Source: a virus. Taken from it: DNA of 28,523 nt. The stretch is from positions 1-28,523 of the IMG/VR virus record IMGVR_UViG_3300027736_000189; one strand, written 5' to 3'. A program made the position numbers and the translations under genes. Below, piece by piece: positions 1-9,183 of this stretch; position 1 is the first letter of the stretch, and every line of letters begins with the position of its first letter. Under the pieces are notes generated by a model. The model worked only from the letters and a program-made list of their open reading frames with translations. It had not been told where the DNA came from and ran no database searches.

Positions 1-3000
1 CGCCCTTGAGTGCTGCCAGATGCGGTTGGTGGCGAATGTCGCCAATGCGGATGGTGCGCTCACCGCCAAACACCAGCTCGGCTATGCCGTTCTCTTTGAC
101 CCGGTAGTACGGAACGTAGTCGCCTTCACGCAGGAAGTCCCGCGCCTCGGCCTTGGTTATAGCGCCCGTCTCAGCCAAGAACTCAATCATGCCCTTGTTG
201 TAGGCGTTGTACCGCTCACGCACTTTTTCCAGTGCGCCCTTCAGTTGGGGGTTGGCTTCTGCCGCAATCATTGCAGCGTCAACTTCTTGCTGGGTAATAC
301 CTAAGGCCCCAAGGTCTAGCTTGGCCAGCCCCTTGTTGGCAGCACGCTGTGCAATCAGATACATGGTCGCCATTTGCATCTTGGCAGCTTCATTGCCGTA
401 CCTATCCGGGATGTCGCCTACCGCATCAAATACTTCCTTGGCGCTGTCTTTCCCAGTGCTGCGGATTCCTTTGAGCCCTTTTGCATCCTCGTACACTTCC
501 AACGGCCCATTGCTCAGCGCAGCCAGTGTCAACGGCATCTTTTGGTCGGCTTTGGTGTAGCTGTACATAGCCTGCTGGAACAGGCGGGAGTCGCCAAACG
601 CCTTGGCCCCCATTTCCATAACCTTGCGCAAAGCCGCCCGCATATCGGTCGTCTGCATCTCAAACTCAAGCGCGTAGTTTGAACCGCCCCGCATGGTTTG
701 CCACCAGCCCTGCTTCTGCGCTACGGTTCTTTGCGCCAGTTGGGACAAGTCATTGTCTTCGCCGTACTTGGCTGCTTTAGCAAACGCTTGCTGTTCGCCC
801 GGTTTGGCAAAGTACGTCTCCGACGGCATGTAGATTTTCTCAATCAAGTCCAGCGCTTGTTTGCTTGGGGGCTGATTGAACAGCCCCGCTATCCAGCGTT
901 TCAGTTTTTGCCAGAGCGACTCAGGCTTGCCAATGCCGTCCAAACGGTCGCGGAAGTCTTTGCTAGAGTTGACCTCGGACATGAACTCGTGCACATCTTT
1001 GATGCCGTACTGGCCTTTCAAATCCAACCGGCTTTCAGCCGCCTTGAACAAGTTGATGATGCCCTGCTTGGCTTCACGCTGCATCGGCGTTAGCTGGGAG
1101 TCCGGCGTGCGCATGGCCTTGGTGGTGGCAGCGTGGGTCAACTCGTGCAGCAAATCCTCTTCCGTCACGCGGTTGGGATGCATTGTGATTTTGTTGCGGC
1201 CCTCTTCGTACAGACCGGCGACCATCTCACCCTGATACTTAACGAACCGGTCAACGCCAATCGTAGTGCCATGCAAAAACTCACGCAGCCCCTTGGCACG
1301 TTCACGGATTGCCGGGGTCGAGCCATGCTTGATAAGCCCATCAACAACACCCATGATGTCGTTGTCCCGCACAGCAAACTTCACATCGTCATGCGGCACG
1401 GTCAGGTTCAACTCTTCCGCTTCATCCATCAGCTTGGCAAATTCACCGCCCTTATCCAGCTCAGCTTGCGTAGCTGCTTGCAGTTTGGCTTGGGCTTTCT
1501 TTTCCGCAGGGGTCAGCAGCGCTTGTTTAGCAAGCTCCAATGCGTTTGCTTTAGCGCGTTCGTTTGTTTCAGCCCGGTCTGCTACGGCTTGCGCTTCTTC
1601 TTTAGCCTTACCTTCTTTGGTGGCATTCAATTTTTCCAATGCAGCAACGGCTTCTTTTGTGGCCTGCTTCAGCGCAGCTTCTGCCGAGATGACGTTGTTC
1701 TCCAATACTTCCCGCGCTTCCTGTGCAGGCGACAGCTTTCGGGGCTTGCGGGCTTGGCTAAGCCGTTGTTGCCCGCCGGTGCTGCCCGCACCTTCAATAC
1801 TTTCAGCCGTACCCGTACGCATTGTCGAAGGCGCAGCCGACTGTGTTCGGGCGACTGGGCCTGCGGTTGGTGCAACTTTTACAATGCCTGCAAGGTTTTT
1901 GTAGTACTGATACTGCGCTTTTAACTTTTCAAGCTGCTTGTTGATTTGCGCAACACTCTTGCCTTGTTTTTGCAAAGCTTGGCCTTCTGCTCTCAAAGCA
2001 TCAAACTGGGCTTTAAGCTGACCCATTTTTTCAACAGCTTCTTGCTTTTCTTGCGCACGCTGCATCTGGTCAAACAGCGCGGTTGCAGATTGTGCCCTGC
2101 TTGCCGCTGCACGGCTTTCAGGTGTAGTCTTTTCAATGGGTTCAACCACAGGGCCGGGGCGCACAGACTGTGCTTCATACCCGGCAATCTCGGCTTCCAA
2201 TTTTTTAATTAGGTTGTCGGCGCGTTTTGTTGGTTTGTTCTGTTGAGCAAGCTCAGCACGTTTTGTTTTGGCGTCTTCCAACCGTTCCATAGCACCGCGC
2301 ATAGCTAACGCCAATGCTTTTTGTTTGCCTGTTGGTTGGGACACTTTGACTCCGGGCAATGTCTCGCCTTTTGCCGTTTGAATGGTTCCAGTTTGCCGCG
2401 CCGTAACCGCAGCCTGCATCTGGTTTTTCTGCTTGTTCACAGCTTCAGCGTTGCGCTTGGCCGCTATTTCGGCTGCGCCCACAACAGCGCGTTGCGCCTT
2501 GGCCTCGGCTTGTTTTTGTTTGACGGCAGGGTTGTTCTTTTGAAACTCCTGCAAGTCTTTAAGCTGCCCGTCCAGCAACTCCAGCTTCTTACGCTCAACC
2601 AACACCAGCCCATCCAGCATGGCTTGGGCAGAAAACTCCGCACCGTTGTAAGCTTCGTTCAGCTTCCCGTTCAGTTCTGATAGCCCTTGCTGCGCCGCAG
2701 CAATTTCTGCTTGCAAAACGTTTGCTTTTTCCAGTTCTTTTGCTAGCGCCTTCTGTTCACCAGCGCGACCTTCAATGGCTTCAGCAGCGGCAATCATCTG
2801 CCCTATGCGCGTTTGCACAGCAGCCAACTGCTTCTCGGCGGTATTCAGTGCGTCCTGTGCGTTCTTAATGTCCGGGGCGTACAGCGCAGCCCGTGCATCC
2901 ACTGCTTCCTTCTTGGCTTCTGCAAAGGCTTCCTTCACTGCGATGGCATAGTTCTTCTGCGCCTCGGGGATGCGCTTGTTCAACCGCTCGGTTGCTGCAT

Positions 3001-6000
3001 CAATGATTTTTTGGTTGGCAATAGCCAGCTTCTTGGCTTCGCCCAGTGCAGCGCGCCCAGCCTTGACCGCAGGGGACTTTTCAAAATTGGTTGCCGTGGC
3101 ACGGATGTGCCCAATGTCTTCCCGCGTTTCAGGGAACATCTGCTGTTGCCCCGCTTCACGCTGCTCTTCTGCGGTGGGGGTTCTTGCTGCCAGTGCATCT
3201 TTTATCGAACGCGCATCGCGCTGTGTCACCTGTCGGCCTGCAACAATGGCGTCAACAACGGGCTCAACAGCGTCCAAAATGTCGCGGGTAGCCTTGCCTG
3301 CATCCATGACATCCGCAGCGGCATTAAGCACATCACGGGCAGCGGGGCGCATGGCCCCCATCTTGGACATCTTGTTGCGCACAAACTCTGTGCGGCGGCG
3401 CAGTTCCCCCGCCAGCGTGGTGGCAGTTTCTCCACGGGCTTCAGCAGTCTTGCTGGCTTCTTCGGCAGCAAACTGGCGTTTCAATGGGCCTGTCTCTACG
3501 CGCTGCGGCGCACGCGGTGGGTTTGCAAGCTGGCTGCGAAGGGTATCCAGTTGTTCTTTGATGACGGCAACCGCAGGGTGGTACGCGCCAAACCGGCGCT
3601 CCTCCAACGGACGCAAGTCCCGCATTTCAGTCTCTGCGCCAAGGATGGTCTCGGCCCCCCGCACAATGGCAGGCTTTGTGACGACTTCAGTCAGTGCTTC
3701 ACGGCGCGGCAACGCTTGCACGCGGTTAATCCATTCGTTCAAAGTGTGGTGCAGTTCGGACGCGGCTTTGGTGGCTTCATCTATCGTTATGGCAGGACGG
3801 CCTTGCGCACGTCGAGCAATGGCGGCTTCTTGCAAAGCAGAACTTATATACACAGCACGGGCTTGTTTAGCACGGGCTAGGGCCGTTTCCAAAGTACCAC
3901 CGGCCATTTCACCTTTTTCTTTGCCCAAAAATTCATTAGCACGAATTTTGTTTATTTCGTCTTCCAAACGGGCAAGCGCATCTTGTTGTGCTCGGCGTGC
4001 TGCAATAGTTTCTTGTACGTGAACAGGGCCGTTTTCAGCCAATGCGTTTATTTGTTTTACCGCAAGATTGCCCCGCCCCAATGCTGCCGATGCTGCGGCT
4101 TGTTCGTTTGCCCGTTTTGCGGTGTCGTGTTCTTGGTCTGCTCGGTCAGCTTCATTTAGCAAGCTGTGCAATTTACTAATGTCGTTTACCGCCTTGTCAG
4201 ATGGAAGAATTGCTTCATTTACTTTGACAACCGGTTGTTCACTTGTTAATCCTTTTTCAAACAAGTGGTCTGTATAAATAGATAAATCAGGGCCGCTGCG
4301 GGGTTGCTGTTCTTTGAACCCTTTAGGGCGTAAATCCTCAAGCGCGTCGGCCCCTTCCATGAATCCCGACATGCGCATGTCCGCTGGCGCAACTTGTTGC
4401 TGGGTTTGCAAATCGGCTTGGCGCGTAGCCAGTTCCTGCGCCGTGGCTTTCTTGGCCTGTTTTTCTTGCTCCGCAAGCCGCATTTTCAAGCCGGACAACA
4501 AGTTGTTGTTCTCTACTGTAGACAGCGTAAATGCCGCATTACCTTCTGGTATGGGCGGTATCTTGACACGGTTTTCAACCAACTGCTGTGCCAGCTTGGG
4601 GTCTTGCATCAAGTAGTCAGCGTAGCTGCTCAAGTCCATATCGCCCGCAGCGCGGGCTGCGCCAATCTGCTGGGCGGCATAGTCTGTTAGCGTTGTATCC
4701 GCTTTGGGGGCCGGTGCAGCTTCTGTCTCATATAACGAGCGGTCAGCGCCCTTGCGTCCGCTGACCTGAATGCCTTCGCCTGCCCGGCTCTGCATCTGCT
4801 CCAGCATGTACTCCTCGGGACTCATGGCATCCCGGCGCTCTTGTTCTTTGGCAGTATCCAAGACAGACCGAACACGCCGATACTCCGACGCTGCCGCTTT
4901 GAGTACGGGGGCATGCTCTTTGAGCTGGGCGTTGATTGCCGCGTTGTCCTGCTTCTGCGCTTCGGTGAGCGGCTGCGTCTTTGTGGCCTTCTGAATTTGC
5001 GCTTGAAGGTCGGCCTTCACTTTTTCAGCAGCTTGGTACTCCGCTTCTTTTTCTTTGGCGTACTCGGGCGTCTGACGGCGGGCTTGCTCGACGGCTGCGG
5101 CCTCGGCTTTAGCCTGCGCATCGGTTACGGCTTGGGCGCGTTGGGCTTCACGTTGCTGAACATCGAACCGGCCTTGCTCTTGACCACGTTCTACGCGGCG
5201 ACCAATGGGGGCGACCACACCACCCAACACCGCACCGCCTACAAAGCTGTCAAAGTATTCCTGACGGGCTCCGGGGTCGTTAATCTGCAACCCTGCCTGC
5301 ATGCGCTCAAACACCTGCTGGCTTGCTTCGGTCAAGCCCTCAACCGTCAGAGCCTTGCCCGTGGACAGCATGTAGTCTACGGCGGTTTTTTTGAGCGCTT
5401 CCTTGGTGTAGTCGGCGACAACTTTTTCGGACGCGTTGATGCCAGCGTTTTGCAGAATTTTGCCTACACCGGGTATGCTGCGCACACCGATGGTTTCCAA
5501 GGCCGTTTGCGGGATGGCGGCTAAAGCGGCATTAACAAGGTTTGTATCACCCAGTTTCTTACCTTCTTGTACTTGGCGAGACAGGTTAGAACCAGTGAAC
5601 TGCGCTTCACGCGTCAATGCGGCTGCACCCGCGCCTACAGCGGCGGCAACTCCAGTACCCGCGCCCAACACAGAAGCAATAGGTGCGGCAACGCCCGCAG
5701 CAATTGGAACCGCCATGTAGGGCAGTGAGCCGCCAACTAGTTCGCCAATTTTTGTGAAGGGGGCTTCAGCAAAATTTTCTTCGGTTGGCTTGAACGTCTT
5801 GGCTTGGTACGCTTTCTGTTTGGCAATCTCTTGCTCAGCTTCTTCCAAACTGCCAATGCCAACTCGGCCTTTTAATGCGGCATAGTCTGCTTGAAGCCCT
5901 GCAATACCCGACTTGAGCGCGGGCATGAGGCCTGACTTGGGTTGTTGCTCTGGTGTTTTGGAAGCAAAGGCTTCCGGGTACATCTTCTGCGCGCGTGCGT

Positions 6001-6073
6001 AAGCGGACTCTGGCGTTTCCCCCGGTCTAACTGCCACTTGTGTGCCATCGGGAAGCGGAACGGTTTGCGCCAT
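1..6073 (-). CDS. Giant polyvalent / internal virion protein with zincin-like metallopeptidase motif (partial, C-terminus beyond window)
   Basis: The minus frame is open from the ATG at 6073 to the left edge, giving 2024 residues without a stop. A TTAAGGA ribosome site lies 6 bases before the ATG. Residues about 110-152 are a hydrophobic Ala/Gly/Val stretch. A segment with EGLTEASQQ follows near residue 243, a pattern typical of large phage internal or ejected proteins. Residues about 300-1600 are dominated by long Ala/Glu/Lys/Gln coiled-coil sequence. HELTH at residues 1643-1647 is a zinc HExxH motif, and HEFMSE (E1696, E1700) about 50 residues later could supply the third ligand, as in gluzincin-like domains of phage polyvalent proteins. 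Near the edge, a segment with DYVPYYRV and ERTIRIGDI resembles large-polyvalent-protein-associated domains. It is last in the visible operon. The likely role is a virion protein ejected with the DNA, with peptidase activity on host or phage protein; this is inferred. The ORF is certain, the family likely, the substrate unknown. Confidence 0.85.
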   Translation of the reverse strand, partial: MAQTVPLPDGTQVAVRPGETPESAYARAQKMYPEAFASKTPEQQPKSGLMPALKSGIAGLQADYAALKGRVGIGSLEEAEQEIAKQKAYQAKTFKPTEENFAEAPFTKIGELVGGSLPYMAVPIAAGVAAPIASVLGAGTGVAAAVGAGAAALTREAQFTGSNLSRQVQEGKKLGDTNLVNAALAAIPQTALETIGVRSIPGVGKILQNAGINASEKVVADYTKEALKKTAVDYMLSTGKALTVEGLTEASQQVFERMQAGLQINDPGARQEYFDSFVGGAVLGGVVAPIGRRVERGQEQGRFDVQQREAQRAQAVTDAQAKAEAAAVEQARRQTPEYAKEKEAEYQAAEKVKADLQAQIQKATKTQPLTEAQKQDNAAINAQLKEHAPVLKAAASEYRRVRSVLDTAKEQERRDAMSPEEYMLEQMQSRAGEGIQVSGRKGADRSLYETEAAPAPKADTTLTDYAAQQIGAARAAGDMDLSSYADYLMQDPKLAQQLVENRVKIPPIPEGNAAFTLSTVENNNLLSGLKMRLAEQEKQAKKATAQELATRQADLQTQQQVAPADMRMSGFMEGADALEDLRPKGFKEQQPRSGPDLSIYTDHLFEKGLTSEQPVVKVNEAILPSDKAVNDISKLHSLLNEADRADQEHDTAKRANEQAAASAALGRGNLAVKQINALAENGPVHVQETIAARRAQQDALARLEDEINKIRANEFLGKEKGEMAGGTLETALARAKQARAVYISSALQEAAIARRAQGRPAITIDEATKAASELHHTLNEWINRVQALPRREALTEVVTKPAIVRGAETILGAETEMRDLRPLEERRFGAYHPAVAVIKEQLDTLRSQLANPPRAPQRVETGPLKRQFAAEEASKTAEARGETATTLAGELRRRTEFVRNKMSKMGAMRPAARDVLNAAADVMDAGKATRDILDAVEPVVDAIVAGRQVTQRDARSIKDALAARTPTAEEQREAGQQQMFPETREDIGHIRATATNFEKSPAVKAGRAALGEAKKLAIANQKIIDAATERLNKRIPEAQKNYAIAVKEAFAEAKKEAVDARAALYAPDIKNAQDALNTAEKQLAAVQTRIGQMIAAAEAIEGRAGEQKALAKELEKANVLQAEIAAAQQGLSELNGKLNEAYNGAEFSAQAMLDGLVLVERKKLELLDGQLKDLQEFQKNNPAVKQKQAEAKAQRAVVGAAEIAAKRNAEAVNKQKNQMQAAVTARQTGTIQTAKGETLPGVKVSQPTGKQKALALAMRGAMERLEDAKTKRAELAQQNKPTKRADNLIKKLEAEIAGYEAQSVRPGPVVEPIEKTTPESRAAASRAQSATALFDQMQRAQEKQEAVEKMGQLKAQFDALRAEGQALQKQGKSVAQINKQLEKLKAQYQYYKNLAGIVKVAPTAGPVARTQSAAPSTMRTGTAESIEGAGSTGGQQRLSQARKPRKLSPAQEAREVLENNVISAEAALKQATKEAVAALEKLNATKEGKAKEEAQAVADRAETNERAKANALELAKQALLTPAEKKAQAKLQAATQAELDKGGEFAKLMDEAEELNLTVPHDDVKFAVRDNDIMGVVDGLIKHGSTPAIRERAKGLREFLHGTTIGVDRFVKYQGEMVAGLYEEGRNKITMHPNRVTEEDLLHELTHAATTKAMRTPDSQLTPMQREAKQGIINLFKAAESRLDLKGQYGIKDVHEFMSEVNSSKDFRDRLDGIGKPESLWQKLKRWIAGLFNQPPSKQALDLIEKIYMPSETYFAKPGEQQAFAKAAKYGEDNDLSQLAQRTVAQKQGWWQTMRGGSNYALEFEMQTTDMRAALRKVMEMGAKAFGDSRLFQQAMYSYTKADQKMPLTLAALSNGPLEVYEDAKGLKGIRSTGKDSAKEVFDAVGDIPDRYGNEAAKMQMATMYLIAQRAANKGLAKLDLGALGITQQEVDAAMIAAEANPQLKGALEKVRERYNAYNKGMIEFLAETGAITKAEARDFLREGDYVPYYRVKENGIAELVFGGERTIRIGDIRHQPHLAALKG

Positions 6074-6126
6074 ATAGAGTCCTTAACAGAGATTTGCTGC
6101 TCTAGTGCAGCTTGCTTACTATACCA

Positions 6127-7875
6127 CTACGGCCTGACCGCAGGCATACCCAACGACCCCAAAAACTGTACATAGGTCATAGGCGGGTTAAGGGTTTCTT
6201 TACCTGCAAAAGCCGGTAGGTAGTGCGATGTGTACGCCGTCATCGGGTTAAACTTACCGGCTTCAATAGTTGCCTTCATTTCCAGACCCTTTTGCAAATC
6301 GCCTTTGCCCAGCGCCATCAACGTGCGGGCTTCTCCGGGCAACAATTGCGCCCTTGCGTTTGCGCCACTTTCTTGCATTGCAGCGCGGCGGTTTGCACCT
6401 TCTTCGGATATTGTTTGCAAGCGTTCGCGGGAAGCGCGGTCGGCAGCGCCCTCTTGTTGCTTGACGGTCATATCCAACATCGAACGTGCATCAGCGCGGT
6501 CTTCACCGTAGATTTTGGTTCTGAAACCAATCATGGAGTCCAGACCAGCGGCGCGAGTGTCGTTAATGTTTTTGACAAGAGCGCGGCGGTCTTTGTCGTT
6601 CATCGTGTCTTCGGTGCGACGGTACTGCTCGATCAAATCACGAGCCGTATCCAATTTCTCTTTGGCGTTGTCGTACTCACGCAGCCCAGCTTGGTACTGC
6701 TTAGTACCCACTTGAGCGCCCTCGGCTAACCCTGCCAACCCTTTTCCGGTGGACTGCATCATTGACAACCCAGCGTTGATGAGTGACATGTTGGTGTTGG
6801 TGTCCAACCGGTCTTTGGACGTAGCTTCCCGCGCAGCAATACGCGCCTCTTGCTCGGTCATAGCTTTGCCGCGTTTGGCAAGGTCAGTGTCAAAACCAGA
6901 AAGCGCTTCTTGTGCGCCTTGCATTCTTGCTGCGTTTGCGGCTTCTACATCCGATTCGCCCGGACGTTTGGCTCCAGCAGGCATGAACCGGTCAAGCGAC
7001 AAGTCTTGTGAGGGGCGTTCAGCGGCTGACGGCGGTATTTCTTTTCGGGGCGCAACTTTTTCTTGGCGCAATTGGTCAATCCCAGACGGTTTATCCACGG
7101 CTGCTGCGGGGGCGTAGTTAGCTGGGTCGCGTTTGGTTCTGTCATTCCTAGCCGGTGCTGTTTGGGTTACCGGGTAGTTAACTCTGGGCGGTTGGTAATC
7201 TTTTCCTGCGGCAGCTACAGGCACAGTTAATCCAGCGCGTGCTGCTTGCGCTTTTTCAACACCGGTGAGCGGTTCGTTTCGTTCTATCTTGGCTTTTAGA
7301 TAGTTTGTCCCTGCGTTTGTCAGGCTTGTGCCCGCTGCTTGAAGGCTTTCTCTAATGCCGGTTCCAAGCGATTCGCCTGTTTGCCCCGCTTCTTGGTACA
7401 TAGCCGCTGTTTGCGCTGACACAGGCAGTCCTCTAACCAAGCCCGTATCCGCATACCCAACTATCCCACCGTCAGCCATGCCCTGCATGTTCTGCGCGGG
7501 CAACTGGCCAATACCTACGTCTTCGGGCATGGGCTGCGCTTGGCCTTGTGGTGCGGCTTGCTGTTGTGGGGCAGCCTGCGGCATGGGCGCGGCTTGGGGA
7601 GCTGGGGGCTGCGGAGACATCTGCGCCACCACTTGTTGGTTCACTGGGGGAGGGGCAGCGCCCATCCGCTGCGCTGACAGGGCGGCAGCTTGCTTGGAGA
7701 TTTGGTTGTCTACGAACTTGGCAGCGGACAGCATCATGGGGTCGTCCATGTGCATCTGGGCAAACTGCTTGCGCTGGGGTGGCGTCATCTCCACAAGGTG
7801 GGCAATGACCGCGTTGATGTTCATGGGGGCAGTGATGCCCGAAGAGCTGGTCGATGTAGAGCGAGTTCCAATCAT
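6127..7875 (-). CDS. Probable internal virion protein, low complexity and coiled coil (582 aa)
   Basis: The ATG has AAGGAA upstream and starts 9 bases after the 429-residue gene. Residues about 20-70 are a compact helical segment (NAVIAHLVEMTPP). A Pro/Gln/Ala-rich linker runs to about residue 115, then comes the MADGGIVGYADTG motif. The middle is Pro/Lys-rich and disordered. From about residue 300 on the chain is helical, with charged coiled-coil sequence. The C-terminus is an ordered-looking segment with FNPMTAYTSHYLPAF. There is no catalytic motif. Position between two other Gln/Ala- or Gly-rich virion candidates and the giant polyvalent protein suggests a protein packaged inside the particle, but this is inference from order and composition. 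The ADGGIVGYA motif is common in aquatic podovirus proteins of unknown function. Confidence 0.75.
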   Translation of the reverse strand: MIGTRSTSTSSSGITAPMNINAVIAHLVEMTPPQRKQFAQMHMDDPMMLSAAKFVDNQISKQAAALSAQRMGAAPPPVNQQVVAQMSPQPPAPQAAPMPQAAPQQQAAPQGQAQPMPEDVGIGQLPAQNMQGMADGGIVGYADTGLVRGLPVSAQTAAMYQEAGQTGESLGTGIRESLQAAGTSLTNAGTNYLKAKIERNEPLTGVEKAQAARAGLTVPVAAAGKDYQPPRVNYPVTQTAPARNDRTKRDPANYAPAAAVDKPSGIDQLRQEKVAPRKEIPPSAAERPSQDLSLDRFMPAGAKRPGESDVEAANAARMQGAQEALSGFDTDLAKRGKAMTEQEARIAAREATSKDRLDTNTNMSLINAGLSMMQSTGKGLAGLAEGAQVGTKQYQAGLREYDNAKEKLDTARDLIEQYRRTEDTMNDKDRRALVKNINDTRAAGLDSMIGFRTKIYGEDRADARSMLDMTVKQQEGAADRASRERLQTISEEGANRRAAMQESGANARAQLLPGEARTLMALGKGDLQKGLEMKATIEAGKFNPMTAYTSHYLPAFAGKETLNPPMTYVQFLGSLGMPAVRP

Positions 7876-7884
7876 GACTGTTCC

Positions 7885-9174
7885 TTATGCCATGCTGTTG
7901 AGCAAAAGCGCTGGCAGACCGCCTTGGGGTTTCTTGGACTTGATTGCGCCGCCCTTGGCGCTGCCTGCGGGTTTGTTGGCTTGGTTGTACGCACCAAAAA
8001 GACCGGCTGCTGCCGTGCCTAGACCTGCCACTTGGTTGAGCAGTGATGGGGGAGATTGGTACATTGAAGAACCCAGTGTGGTAGTTGGAGTCCCACGGAT
8101 AACGTCCGACATGAAGTTGAGTTGCTTGTACGGGGCGTTCTCTTGATTCAAGAAGTCCTGATACTGCTGGTTCATCACGTTCTGGGTCTGCTGTTGCTGC
8201 TGACCACCAAAAGCATTTTGAATACCCAAAGCATTCGCTTGTTGTCCGTAGATGTTCTGACCTACGGCTCCAAGATTGCTCATGCCTTGCATACCGGCTT
8301 GCAGGCCCTGTAAGCCCAAACCAGCACCAAACTGCCGAGACTGTTCATTTAGTTGGTTGGCGGCTTGCCCATACTGAGCGCCCATTCCTGCTGCTTGCAG
8401 GTTTTGTCCTGCATTAAATTGCCCAGCTTGGTTCTGTGCGTTTTGGTTAGCCAATGCAATTTGTTGGGCAGCGTTTAGATTTTGTCCACCAACAGTGATA
8501 CCGGCTTGCTGGTTTGCCTGCTGTGCCGCCAAACGGGCCTGCTGTTCTGCATTGAATTGTTGTTGTGCTTGCTGGTACGCAGCTTGGGAGCCGGTTGCTT
8601 GAATGTCCCCCATCTGCTGTCCCAGATTCCGCTCACGCTCTGCACGCATAATGGCGTCACGCCCGCCTCCAAAGGCTCCGGCTTGGGCGGCTTGTGCTTG
8701 CTGTTGTGTACCTTGGATACCAGACTGGCGTTGTGCTTCGCGCTTTTGAATGTCCACCACGCTCTGCATATACGGGGACATGTAGGCATCTGCCGCGCCG
8801 GGTTGGGCAAAACTTTGTGTGCGTACTTGTTGAGCAGGCCCCATCTGATAGCCCTGCGCATTCTGTGCGTTGTAACCAAAACCTTGCGGGTTAAACTGAT
8901 TACCGTAGTTGCTTGCGCCATAACCAGTTTTTGCAGCCTGTTGGGAGTAATCCAACAAGCCCGAGGCAGCGTCGAGCGAGGCGGTTGATGGGCCCAACTG
9001 CCTAGCACCAGTAAATGACTGCTGTTGCAATGGATTGAACTGGGCAATCCGGTCTCGGTTGTACGTCTGATAGTCAGTATCTGTAAGCGCTTGGGCTTTA
9101 CCAAGCAATGTCTGCGCGTAGGGGGCTATTTCGGGTGCAAACCCGACTATGTTGGTGTATGTTGCGTCTGCCAT
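7885..9174 (-). CDS. Gln/Ala-rich conserved phage virion protein candidate (429 aa)
   Basis: The ATG follows an AAGGAG site and lies 9 bases after the 770-residue gene. The N-terminus (residues 1-60) includes the conserved-looking NPLQQQSFTGAR segment. Residues about 130-200 carry YMSPYMQSVVDIQKREAQR, then AFGGGRDAIMRAE and ERNLGQQMGDIQ, a pattern I associate with structural proteins of many aquatic podoviruses. Residues about 190-320 are almost entirely Gln, Ala, Asn and Gly and likely form long helices. The C-terminal 40 residues carry SAKGGAIKSKK, a version of the GG-V motif seen in neighbouring proteins. No enzyme motif or membrane segment is obvious. An internal or tail-tip helical virion protein is the best guess; the exact role is unknown. 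Confidence 0.75.
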   Translation of the reverse strand: MADATYTNIVGFAPEIAPYAQTLLGKAQALTDTDYQTYNRDRIAQFNPLQQQSFTGARQLGPSTASLDAASGLLDYSQQAAKTGYGASNYGNQFNPQGFGYNAQNAQGYQMGPAQQVRTQSFAQPGAADAYMSPYMQSVVDIQKREAQRQSGIQGTQQQAQAAQAGAFGGGRDAIMRAERERNLGQQMGDIQATGSQAAYQQAQQQFNAEQQARLAAQQANQQAGITVGGQNLNAAQQIALANQNAQNQAGQFNAGQNLQAAGMGAQYGQAANQLNEQSRQFGAGLGLQGLQAGMQGMSNLGAVGQNIYGQQANALGIQNAFGGQQQQQTQNVMNQQYQDFLNQENAPYKQLNFMSDVIRGTPTTTLGSSMYQSPPSLLNQVAGLGTAAAGLFGAYNQANKPAGSAKGGAIKSKKPQGGLPALLLNSMA

Positions 9175-9183
9175 GTCAGCTCC

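Noticed and set aside
2813-4022. Two long plus-strand frames (355 and 350 residues) and many shorter ones in 1-6000
   Set aside because: They lie antisense to the continuous 2024-codon minus frame, have Cys/Arg/Ser-rich composition typical of shadow frames, and no domain or ribosome site.
6096-6111. GCTGC/GCAGC hairpin between the 582-residue gene and the giant gene as a terminator
   Set aside because: The stem is only five pairs, no U-run follows, and the downstream gene has a normal ribosome site with no promoter candidate.
7355-8146. 263-residue plus-strand frame
   Set aside because: It is antisense to two well-supported minus genes and is made of Cys/Trp/Ala-rich shadow sequence from their Gln/Ala/Pro codons.
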